Shown: positions 16,066-23,421 of the stretch, piece by piece
How the letters are laid out: each line of letters begins with the position of its first letter
Numbering within the stretch: position 1 is the first letter of the stretch
DNA from: GCA-002793235 sp965267355
Lineage (GTDB): Bacteria > Bacteroidota > Bacteroidia > Flavobacteriales_E > Vicingaceae
Assembly (NCBI GenBank): GCA_965267355.1
Contig: OZ253956.1
Location: 2,790,001-2,854,000, forward strand
Length of the DNA: 64,000 bases
Direction: 5' to 3'
Translations under genes and position numbers: made by a program
Notes under the pieces: model-generated
Told to the model about the DNA's origin: nothing
What the model saw: the letters and a program-made list of their open reading frames with translations, nothing else
The model's database searches: none

Positions 16066-18480
16066 CTAGTAAATAGCTGGATAATCTGAAGGATTTACTT
16101 CATGCATCATATCGTAAGCAGCATCAAAAATGTCTTCAATACTTGGTTTAGAGAAGTAATCTCCATCTGTACCATAAGCAGGTCTGTGTTCTTTAGAAGT
16201 TAATGTAAAAGGTTCAGAATCTAGGTGATAATAGCCTTTTTGCTCAACCATTATTTTATCTAAGATAAAGGCTGCTGCACCTCCCGGAACATCTTCATCA
16301 ACAATTAAAAGTCTATTTGTTTTCTTTAAAGAATCTACAATCATATGGTTGATATCGAATGGCAATAAAGTTCTGACATCAATTAACTCCGCACTAATAC
16401 CAACTTCTTGTAATTGCTTAATAGCTTGAACTGCTAAATTACAAGTAGCCCCATAAGAAACAATAGTTAAATCTTCTCCTTCACTTAATAATTCCGGAAC
16501 ACCTAGAGGAGTTGTAAATTCTCCTAAATTGCTTGGCATCTTTTCTTTTGTTCTATAACCGTTTAAAGGTTCAACTACTATAGCCGGATCATCTCCCTTA
16601 ATTAAAGTATTATAAAAGCCTGCAGATTGTGTTAAGTTTCTTGGTACACATACATGTATTCCTCTGGCAGCATTAATAATCATACCCATTGGAGAACCTG
16701 AGTGCCAAATACCTTCTAATCTATGTCCTCTTGTTCTGATAATTAATGGTGCTTTCTGTCCTCCCTTAGTTCTATACTGAACAGTACATAAATCATCACT
16801 AATAATCTGAATGGCATATAATAAGTAATCCAAATATTGAATTTCAGCAATTGGCCTTAACCCTCTCATAGCCATACCTATTCCTTGACCAATAATTGTA
16901 TTTTCTCTAATTCCAGTATCACTTACTCTTATCTCACCATACTTCTCTTGTAAACCTTCTAACCCTTGATTTACTCCACCAATTTTACCAGAGTCTTCAC
17001 CAAAAATTAATATTTCAGGATACTTTTCCAGTAGCTTGTCAAAGTTATCTCTCAGCACCACTCTTCCATCTTCCATCTTATCAGACAAATCTGCTTCCAC
17101 CTCTTCAACATTCATTGGAGATGAATCAAACTCTGATAATAAAGTAGAACTATATCTTTCAAAATTATCTTCTTTTGCCTGAGTTAACCATGAAGATAAT
17201 TGTTGTTTAGCAGCAATATCTTCAGCTCGAACTTGACGCATTACTTTTCTTGCAGTACTAATAATATCTTTTCTAAGTGGTTCAGTATTACCTTTTAAAG
17301 CATTAGCCATTGGCTCAATAAATGAAGCATTAGCACTTTGCCCAATTATTTGATCTATTAAGTCAACTACTTCTGCTTGTTCAGATTTAATTGGAGCTAA
17401 ATAAGCATCCCATGCAGCTTTCTTTTCATCTCTTACCTGCTTTTTACCATCTTTCTCTAATTGATCTAATTCCTCAACTGTAGCAATAGCATTCTTTTCA
17501 ATCCACTCTCTAAACTTTCTAACACAGCAATACTCCGTTTCCCACTCTAATCTTTCTTTTGATTTATATCTTTCATGAGATCCAGAAGTAGAATGCCCTT
17601 GTGGTTGTGTAACTTCTGTTACATGTACTAATACCGGACAATGCTCTTCTCTTGCAAACTTAGCTGCTTTCTCATAAGTTTCTACTAATGCAGGGTAATC
17701 CCAAGCTTTAACTCTTAATATTTCATAACCTGGTCCATCACCTTCTCTTTGAAATCCTTTTAAAATTTCAGAAATATTCTCTTTAGTTGTTTGATATTTC
17801 TTAGCTACAGAAATTCCATGACCATCATCCCATACAGACATTACCACAGGAACTTGTAATACACCAATAGCATTTATAGCTTCCCAGAAAGGTCCTTCCG
17901 ATGTACTTGCATCACCAATAGTTCCGAAAGCAATCTCATTTCCTTCATTAGAGAAGTTTGTGAATAACTTTAAATCTTTATTATTTCTATAAACTTTAGA
18001 AGCTTGAGCTAAACCTACTAATCTTGCCATTTGACCAGCAGTTGGAGAAATATCAGCAGATGAGTTTTTCATCTTCGTTAAATCTTTCCAAGTACCATCA
18101 TCATTTAAACTCCTAGTACCAAAATGACCATTCATTGAACGTCCTGCTGAACAAGGTTCAGCTTCCACATCAGTATGAGCATATAATTGAGCAAAAAACT
18201 GTTGAACAGTTAACTGGTTAATAGCCATCATTAAAGTTTGATCTCTATAATAACCTGATCTAAAATCTCCATCTTTAAATTGCTTAGCAAGAGCTATCTG
18301 AGGTAATTCTTTACCATCTCCAAAAATCCCAAACTTAGCCTTACCTGTAAGCACTTCTCTTCTTCCTAGGTAAGAAGTCTCTCTACTCATGTAGGCTAAA
18401 CGATAATCATCTAACACCGTTTTTTTAAATTCTTCTTTTGAAATTTTTGTTTCTTTGTCAGCTGCTGTTGCGTTGCTCAT
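16066..18480 (-). CDS. 2-oxoacid (branched-chain type) dehydrogenase E1, fused alpha and beta subunits
   Basis: Thiamine-diphosphate enzyme that decarboxylates a 2-oxoacid, probably branched-chain 2-oxoacids from IlvE, and passes the acyl group to lipoyl E2. Residues about 1-370 are the E1 alpha part (SYLGRREVLTGKAKFGIFGD, GQMARLVGLAQASKVYR, and IGDASTSEGPFWEAINAIG as the TPP-binding region); about 465-804 are E1 beta (LLEKYPEILIFGEDSGKIGG, VSDTGIRENTIIGQGIGMAMRGLRPIAE split here by one helix, and VDEDVPGGAAAFILDKI). Such fusions are normal in Bacteroidota. I use ATG 18478-18480 rather than a TTG two codons earlier. E2 and E3 genes are not in the window. Confidence 0.88.
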   Translation of the reverse strand: MSNATAADKETKISKEEFKKTVLDDYRLAYMSRETSYLGRREVLTGKAKFGIFGDGKELPQIALAKQFKDGDFRSGYYRDQTLMMAINQLTVQQFFAQLYAHTDVEAEPCSAGRSMNGHFGTRSLNDDGTWKDLTKMKNSSADISPTAGQMARLVGLAQASKVYRNNKDLKLFTNFSNEGNEIAFGTIGDASTSEGPFWEAINAIGVLQVPVVMSVWDDGHGISVAKKYQTTKENISEILKGFQREGDGPGYEILRVKAWDYPALVETYEKAAKFAREEHCPVLVHVTEVTQPQGHSTSGSHERYKSKERLEWETEYCCVRKFREWIEKNAIATVEELDQLEKDGKKQVRDEKKAAWDAYLAPIKSEQAEVVDLIDQIIGQSANASFIEPMANALKGNTEPLRKDIISTARKVMRQVRAEDIAAKQQLSSWLTQAKEDNFERYSSTLLSEFDSSPMNVEEVEADLSDKMEDGRVVLRDNFDKLLEKYPEILIFGEDSGKIGGVNQGLEGLQEKYGEIRVSDTGIRENTIIGQGIGMAMRGLRPIAEIQYLDYLLYAIQIISDDLCTVQYRTKGGQKAPLIIRTRGHRLEGIWHSGSPMGMIINAARGIHVCVPRNLTQSAGFYNTLIKGDDPAIVVEPLNGYRTKEKMPSNLGEFTTPLGVPELLSEGEDLTIVSYGATCNLAVQAIKQLQEVGISAELIDVRTLLPFDINHMIVDSLKKTNRLLIVDEDVPGGAAAFILDKIMVEQKGYYHLDSEPFTLTSKEHRPAYGTDGDYFSKPSIEDIFDAAYDMMHEVNPSDYPAIY

Positions 18481-18539
18481 ACCCAATCTATTGTTTAATT
18501 AAAGAAATATTGCTCTGAATTTCGAGCCTTGCGAAGTTA

Positions 18540-18574
18540 AGCATTAATTCTATTTTTTTGAAAACCTTAATGCT
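18540..18574. repeat. Inverted repeat in the leader of the E1 gene
   Basis: AGCATTAA (18540-18547) and TTAATGCT (18567-18574), perfect 8-bp arms 19 bases apart, in the 195-base divergent gap between the E1 gene and the bTHX gene. Spacing suits a dimeric regulator rather than a terminator. Confidence 0.35.
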
Positions 18575-18632
18575 AAAAACTAAAGCTTTGAAAATGAATT
18601 GATAATAATTTTTAATAAGCTGCTTCTTTTTA

Positions 18633-18640
18633 TATATTTG
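18633..18640 (+). promoter_or_regulatory. -7 element (TATATTTG) upstream of the bTHX gene
   Basis: Exact TAnnTTTG match 36 bases before the bTHX start codon. A clear -33 TTG at standard distance is missing. Confidence 0.45.
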
Positions 18641-18675
18641 TTGGAAATCAAAAATTTTAACTTAACACAATAACT

Positions 18676-18939
18676 ATGGGAAAAGGCGATAAAAAAACAA
18701 AAAGAGGTAAAAGAATAGCGGGTTCTTACGGAATAAGTAGAAAAAGAAAAGCAAGCAGTGGATATGCAGCTGCACCGAAAAAGAAAGCCTCCCCAAAGAA
18801 AGAAGCAGAAGAAAAAGCACCAGCTAAAAAAGCTGCTACAAAAAAACCAACAGCAAAGAAAACAACTGCTAAAAAGACTACAGCAAAAAAACCAGCAGCT
18901 AAAAAAGCAACTACAAAAAAAGCTGACGATAAGAAATAA
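18676..18939 (+). CDS. 30S ribosomal protein bTHX with lysine/alanine-rich tail
   Basis: Residues 1-27 (MGKGDKKTKRGKRIAGSYG then ISRKRKAS) match Thx, the short basic peptide bound to the 30S head in Thermus and also found in Bacteroidota and plastids. The Thermus form is only about 26 residues. Here the protein is 87 residues long because of a tail of K-K-A/T repeats (AAKK, PAAKKATTKK and similar) like that of histone H1-type bacterial DNA-binding proteins. It could therefore be a ribosomal protein with an RNA-binding extension or be dually active. Monocistronic, ends 3 bases before a terminator. Confidence 0.8.
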   Translation: MGKGDKKTKRGKRIAGSYGISRKRKASSGYAAAPKKKASPKKEAEEKAPAKKAATKKPTAKKTTAKKTTAKKPAAKKATTKKADDKK

Positions 18940-18941
18940 AG

Positions 18942-18969
18942 AAAAAGCCCTGATTAATCAGGGCTTTTT
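18942..18969. terminator. Bidirectional terminator overlapping the coaE 3' end
   Basis: Perfect palindrome AAAAAGCCCTGATT / AATCAGGGCTTTTT. The left A-run and right T-run allow termination in both directions. The stop codon and last three codons (Ser-Pro-Asp) of coaE lie inside it. Confidence 0.88.
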
Positions 18970-19565
18970 AATTGTTTGTATATTTTCAATACCTGAGGCA
19001 TGAGCATTTCATTATCATTGTTGATAAAGTAGTCACAGTATTGTTCTTTTTCTTTATCACTCATTTGGTTTTCCATTCGCCCCCTAACCTTTTCTTCACT
19101 TATATTGTTTCGTTTCATTACACGCTCAATTTTTGTTTGTTTTGATGCTTTTACTAAAATCATTTTATCTAATTCTTTGTAAGTATCACTTTCAATTAAA
19201 ATTGCAGCTTCTTTAATCAAAACAGAATGTTGCCTATTTTCATCTACCCATCTTTTAAATTTAGCTCCAACGGCTGGATGAACAATTTCATTTAATTTTT
19301 CTAATGCACTTCTATCATTAAAAACAATTTCAGCAATTCTAGTTCTATTTAACTGTCCATTTTTATAAACATCCTCAAACACTGCTTTAATTTGTTGCAT
19401 TACGTTTTCATCTGTGTTTACAATTTGTCTTGCTTCATCATCAGAATTAAACACTGGTACACCAAATGATTTGAAGATTTTAGCCACAGTAGATTTACCA
19501 CTACCTATTCCACCCGTTAAACCTACTAACAAGGGCTTTCTATTTTTGTTTAAGAATGTATTCAA
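18954..19565 (-). CDS. coaE: Dephospho-CoA kinase
   Basis: Last step of coenzyme A synthesis: phosphorylates the 3' hydroxyl of dephospho-CoA. 203 residues. Seen: P-loop G-G-I-G-S-G-K-S-T at residues 18-26, GVPVFNSDDEARQIV (nucleotide/CoA contact with the conserved D-x-x-A-R), and EIVHPAVGAKFKRWV. The 5' end overlaps the ybbR-like gene by 26 bases with a TTG start; a second TTG at codon 12 (19530-19532) would remove the overlap and give a more usual CoaE start. The 3' end is embedded in the terminator stem. Last gene of the DUF1573-yajC-ybbR-coaE operon. Confidence 0.93.
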   Translation of the reverse strand: MNTFLNKNRKPLLVGLTGGIGSGKSTVAKIFKSFGVPVFNSDDEARQIVNTDENVMQQIKAVFEDVYKNGQLNRTRIAEIVFNDRSALEKLNEIVHPAVGAKFKRWVDENRQHSVLIKEAAILIESDTYKELDKMILVKASKQTKIERVMKRNNISEEKVRGRMENQMSDKEKEQYCDYFINNDNEMLMPQVLKIYKQLKSPD

Positions 19566-20535
19566 CTTTTGTAGGTTGCAATGAAACTACCTGAATATAA
19601 TCAGGATATTCGATTAAGTTAACTTTTAATTTCTGATTAAAATTATCATTTATTTGAAGGTAATCCACCTTAACTTTAAAACTTGCACTTGCAAGGTTTG
19701 CCATTTTACTTAATGGTAACAAAAATTTCAACTCCACTTCTGATGGAATGGCTTTTAGCTCAATAGAATCAGGCACATTAGCACATTCAATTTTAATTTT
19801 ACGAGCAGATTCTGTGAATTTTTCAATAGGTATATGCAACAATATTTTTTGTGGTTCAAAATTTAAATGTTGTTTAGTATAGTCTGCTTTTAAGCTTACT
19901 GTTGTGGTTACAGTTTCATATAAATTGTTCAATACTAATTCTTCTGTATAAATCATTTGAATTGTATCCACCACTGAAGCAGGTCCCGATACTTTAACTA
20001 TAGCAGGTTTTACTTCAATGTTGCCAAATTGTTTGTACTGTGATTTAAAACTGAGTTTAGCTAATGGGTTTACTGCTACAACTTTTTCCTTTTTATCGTC
20101 AAATAAAAAATAAACTTTTGATGGGTAAATTGATTTAATATCAATTTCATCTCCTAACTGACCATTTATCATTGGTAAAAATGCTTTTGAAGAAAGTGTA
20201 TAGTTGTTATTTTTTGCTGCATTAATTTCTTTTAACCTAGCTAAATCTATATTTAGCATGGGGTCTGAAAAACTTAGTTTATAAGCTAACAAATCGAAAC
20301 CTAATGCTTTTACTTTAATGTTAAATGATTTTGGCAAATCATTCATTACTACCTTATTAATTGGAGAATTAAGATAGTTGGCTTTAAAAGCAATTGTAGT
20401 ATTAAATTGGTTACTTAGAGCATTTAACAACCAAAAAAATGTAGCCAATAATAAACAGAATAAAAACACATAAAGCTTCCGGTTATTGGAAGCTTTATGC
20501 AGTAATCTTTGAATACTATTTTTCGACTTAGTCAA
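19540..20535 (-). CDS. YbbR-like domain membrane protein
   Basis: 331 residues: basic N-terminus, one membrane helix at about residues 17-37 (KLYVFLFCLLLATFFWLLNA), then an extracytoplasmic part with repeated YbbR-like beta units, recognisable by VKVSGPASVVDTIQMIYTEEL and further units ending in VSLKADY and VKVDYLQIN. In Firmicutes the YbbR protein CdaR modulates the cyclic-di-AMP cyclase CdaA; no cyclase is found here. The start is TTG at 20533-20535. It lies 14 bases after yajC and overlaps coaE by 26, a common Bacteroidota arrangement. Confidence 0.8.
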   Translation of the reverse strand: MTKSKNSIQRLLHKASNNRKLYVFLFCLLLATFFWLLNALSNQFNTTIAFKANYLNSPINKVVMNDLPKSFNIKVKALGFDLLAYKLSFSDPMLNIDLARLKEINAAKNNNYTLSSKAFLPMINGQLGDEIDIKSIYPSKVYFLFDDKKEKVVAVNPLAKLSFKSQYKQFGNIEVKPAIVKVSGPASVVDTIQMIYTEELVLNNLYETVTTTVSLKADYTKQHLNFEPQKILLHIPIEKFTESARKIKIECANVPDSIELKAIPSEVELKFLLPLSKMANLASASFKVKVDYLQINDNFNQKLKVNLIEYPDYIQVVSLQPTKVEYILKQK

Positions 20536-20549
20536 ACTAAGATTATTGG

Positions 20550-20876
20550 TTATTTTTTCTCCATCTCTTCTGTAGAAAATTCTTTAGAAATAGCTGACTT
20601 TTCCATTTTTAAACGATTACCACCCTCTGTTTCTATAATTACTGTGTTTTCTTTTACCTCAGCAATTTTACCATGAATACCTCCAATGGTAACTATTTTA
20701 CTTCCTTTTGCTAAACTTTCTCTAAACTGCTTAGCTTCTTTTTGTTTTTTCATTTGTGGTCTTATCATAAAAAGATAAAACACTAAAAATATAGCTCCAA
20801 ACATTATAATTGTTTGCAATCCTCCACCTTCTTGACCCTCTTGCTGAGCCATTAATAAAATACCTAAATGTTTCAT
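20550..20876 (-). CDS. yajC: Preprotein translocase subunit YajC
   Basis: Sec accessory subunit that associates with SecDF in the inner membrane. 108 residues. Seen: a single helix at about residues 23-41 (TIIMFGAIFLVFYLFMI) followed by RPQMKKQKEAKQFRESLAKG, the YajC hallmark, and a small beta domain KIVTIGGIHGKIAEVKENTVIIE. The start may be residue 1 or the methionine at residue 9. The gene sits 15 bases downstream of the DUF1573 lipoprotein gene. Confidence 0.93.
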   Translation of the reverse strand: MKHLGILLMAQQEGQEGGGLQTIIMFGAIFLVFYLFMIRPQMKKQKEAKQFRESLAKGSKIVTIGGIHGKIAEVKENTVIIETEGGNRLKMEKSAISKEFSTEEMEKK

Positions 20877-20891
20877 GTATAATTTTAATTT

Positions 20892-21359
20892 TTATTTATT
20901 CTCTGGCGCTAACACTTCACCTTTTAAAGCAATTACTTTAGTGTTAGGCATTGTATTAGCTATCAATGTAATTGTTTTGTTTTGCATACCTGATTTACCA
21001 TTTGAATCAAACGTAACTTCTATTACGCCTTCAGCACCAGGCTTTATTGGTTCTTCAGGATAATCTGGAACAGTACATCCACAGCTACCCTGAGCTGAAG
21101 AAATAATTAAATCTGATTTACCTACATTTTTAAAACGAAATGAAGTAGAGACTATTTCTCCTTGTGTTATCTGCCCAAAATCTTTCACTTCTTCAACAAA
21201 TTCGAAAAAAGGAAGGTCATCCTCTTTTTTGTTTTCATCCTCTGATGCAGTGTTTGGATTATCAATTAAATCAACACTTAAAAGCTCTTCTTCTTGCTCT
21301 TTATTTCCGCAAGAAAAAAGCAGTAAAATAATAGCTGTTGCGAATAATAACTTTTTCAT
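20892..21359 (-). CDS. DUF1573 lipoprotein
   Basis: 155 residues. Lipoprotein signal with LFSC, lipidated Cys17, then an acidic linker (residues 20-50). The DUF1573 domain is seen as FVEEVKDFGQITQGEIVSTS and FRFKNVGKSDLIISSAQGSCGCT-type sequence, with the characteristic GSCGCTVPDYPEEPIKPG (residues about 105-122) that ends in an Ig-like fold. The family is common in Bacteroidota envelopes and has no settled function. It is the first gene after a good TTG-N21-TATATTTG promoter. Confidence 0.85.
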   Translation of the reverse strand: MKKLLFATAIILLLFSCGNKEQEEELLSVDLIDNPNTASEDENKKEDDLPFFEFVEEVKDFGQITQGEIVSTSFRFKNVGKSDLIISSAQGSCGCTVPDYPEEPIKPGAEGVIEVTFDSNGKSGMQNKTITLIANTMPNTKVIALKGEVLAPENK

Positions 21360-21381
21360 ATCTCCTTAATTTTTAAGATTG

Positions 21382-21413
21382 CAAATATAGCCAAAGGAAA
21401 GCAGAAATAACAA
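21382..21413 (-). promoter_or_regulatory. Promoter of the DUF1573-yajC-ybbR-coaE operon
   Basis: On the minus strand: TTG (21411-21413), 21-base spacer, then TATATTTG (21382-21389), a full match to the Bacteroidota -33/-7 type. The ATG of the first gene follows after 22 bases. Confidence 0.6.
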
Positions 21414-21446
21414 TTTCCAAAGATTAGAGATTTATAGTTTGTTTTT

Positions 21447-23384
21447 CTAAAATTTACTCCATTTCTTACGAACTACTTCATCATCATAACTAACCTCTAA
21501 AACATAGTTGCCAGCTGGTAACGCAAAAGTTTGGAACTCAAAAAAGTTGTTCGATTTTTGAATAATGTTAAGTTTGACTTCTTGCCCAAGATAATTGTAT
21601 AATTTAATCCTATTGACTTTCACAGATTTTTCCAACCACAAGCTAAAATTATTTGCCGATGGATTAGGATATATAACGAGTTGATCCGAATTATTTTCTA
21701 ATTCATTTATAGAAGATACTGTTGGTGTTCCTGATAATAACCACAACTCTGGGTCGAAAAACACAGAATCAATTACAAAAGGAACAGTAACATTAAACTG
21801 CTCACCCGAAAATGTATGATCAAAAACAAAAGTTGTATCTACACCTTGTCCTTTAACATAAATTGGCACAGGCATTTCATAAAAGCTAACCGATGGATGA
21901 GACTGGGTTTGGTTCAAAGTAAAAGTTGCATTATTCCCTAACTGGCTCCATGAGACCTGGTAAGTAGGAAATCCTTCTCCATAATACCAATCGTTAAAAA
22001 ATTCCGTGAGATTCTGACCACTAATTGTTTCTAAATGAGCTTGTAAGTCAAGCGTTTTTGCATAGCTGTAGGCTAAATTAGGGTCTGACAAATAATTCCT
22101 CAACCCTTGAAAGAAATTGTCATAACCCAATTTCCATTGCAACATTCTAAGTAAATACGCTCCTTTATTGTATGATAATCTCGGACTGAAAATCCTACTT
22201 ACATCTGTTGTATCGGTGCAAAAAACAGAACCATCAGGTTGAGCAATTATAGCATCAACAACTATCTCTTTCCATCCATCAAACCAAATAGGTGCAATGT
22301 AATAATGCATCATTCCTGTAAGATAAGTTGCAAAACCTTCATTTAACCAAATGTCTTCCCAACTACCACAAGTAACCTTATTACCAAACCATTGGTGAGC
22401 TAACTCATGAGCCATTAAACTAAAACTATAATTAGTCATAGAGCTCATGGTTTGATGTTCCATTCCTCCTCCTCTGCTAAACTGAGCATGTCCATATTTT
22501 TCATTTTGAAAAGGGTAGCCACCCAACAAAGTATCCAACACTTCCATCATAGTAGTTACTTCAGGTGTGTATTGTTGCCACACGGCAGAATCTTCAGGGT
22601 AAACATAGTTTAACACTTCTACATCACCAGCAACTAAGTGAGCAGTATCGGTATATTGTGCGTAGTTAGTCACTGCCAAAGAAATTAAGTAAGCTGAAAT
22701 TGGGTAGCGATGTTTCCAATGGTAAACTTTATTAGACCCAACTGTTGTTTCATTAACCAATAAGCCTTGGCTACCTACTCTATTTTTTTGTGGAGTGGTA
22801 ACGATAATATCTACTGAATCTATCTTATCATTTAAATCTTGTTTGCAAGGCCACCACTCCATTGCACCATAGGGTTCTGAAAGTGTCCAAATTATAGAAT
22901 CGTTTTGATGACCAGCCTGCACAAATGTCCCTCCCAAATCTTGAGAGTTAACTGGTGTACCTTGATAATAAATAGTAACTGAATCTAACACTCCTTGGGG
23001 TAATATTGTGGGTAGTGTAATTTGTAGAACATCTCCTGCCGGTTGAGTAAAAACCATAAGATTTCCATTATACAAAACAGAATCTACTGTTAGTGCATTA
23101 GAACAATCAAAATAAATTTCATTGAAATTACTCACCACTGGCACAAAGTAAGAAGTAACATTACCCGAAATATAATTGGTATCAGGGTCAACAGTCCATT
23201 CACAGCGATGGTATTTCAAATCATAATTTACTGCCTGTGGCACCCCTTTATTGTTTGGATTAACCTTTTTAGCACCACTTTTCATTTCAGCTTCTACCAA
23301 ATCAGTAAATTCTTGTTGGTTATATTGCTGTGCAAACAAACTACAAGTAATTAATAATGATAGTATTAGAAATGGGAGTTTCAT
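21447..23384 (-). CDS. M1-family zinc aminopeptidase with T9SS sorting domain
   Basis: Secreted metallopeptidase. Signal peptide MKLPFLILSLLITCSLFAQ from the ATG 23382-23384 (a GTG one codon earlier is possible). Zinc site H326-E-L-A-H330 with Glu349 in NEGFATYL (numbered from this ATG), and the substrate-binding motif is GGGMEHQTM instead of GAMEN. The N-terminal beta domain and the helical catalytic domain are both recognisable, but the C-terminal HEAT-like domain of large APNs is missing and replaced by a T9SS type A domain (YPNPSANNFSLWLE, LPAGNYVLEV). Likely releases amino acids from peptides outside the cell. Confidence 0.9.
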   Translation of the reverse strand: MKLPFLILSLLITCSLFAQQYNQQEFTDLVEAEMKSGAKKVNPNNKGVPQAVNYDLKYHRCEWTVDPDTNYISGNVTSYFVPVVSNFNEIYFDCSNALTVDSVLYNGNLMVFTQPAGDVLQITLPTILPQGVLDSVTIYYQGTPVNSQDLGGTFVQAGHQNDSIIWTLSEPYGAMEWWPCKQDLNDKIDSVDIIVTTPQKNRVGSQGLLVNETTVGSNKVYHWKHRYPISAYLISLAVTNYAQYTDTAHLVAGDVEVLNYVYPEDSAVWQQYTPEVTTMMEVLDTLLGGYPFQNEKYGHAQFSRGGGMEHQTMSSMTNYSFSLMAHELAHQWFGNKVTCGSWEDIWLNEGFATYLTGMMHYYIAPIWFDGWKEIVVDAIIAQPDGSVFCTDTTDVSRIFSPRLSYNKGAYLLRMLQWKLGYDNFFQGLRNYLSDPNLAYSYAKTLDLQAHLETISGQNLTEFFNDWYYGEGFPTYQVSWSQLGNNATFTLNQTQSHPSVSFYEMPVPIYVKGQGVDTTFVFDHTFSGEQFNVTVPFVIDSVFFDPELWLLSGTPTVSSINELENNSDQLVIYPNPSANNFSLWLEKSVKVNRIKLYNYLGQEVKLNIIQKSNNFFEFQTFALPAGNYVLEVSYDDEVVRKKWSKF

Positions 23385-23388
23385 CACC

Positions 23389-23421
23389 CAAAGTTACGAA
23401 ATCTAAACACAAAACTGACAA
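23389..23421 (-). promoter_or_regulatory. Promoter directly in front of the M1 peptidase start codon
   Basis: TTG (23419-23421), 22-base spacer, then TAACTTTG (23389-23396) on the minus strand, with the ATG at 23382-23384. The start point would fall at or within a few bases of the start codon, suggesting a very short leader or a leaderless mRNA. It overlaps the 3' end of the AddB-like gene. Confidence 0.45.

Noticed and set aside
18758..19003. 81-residue plus-strand frame across the bTHX tail and terminator.
   Set aside because: It is a shifted reading of the Lys-rich tail and crosses the terminator; the in-frame product is the Thx-type protein.
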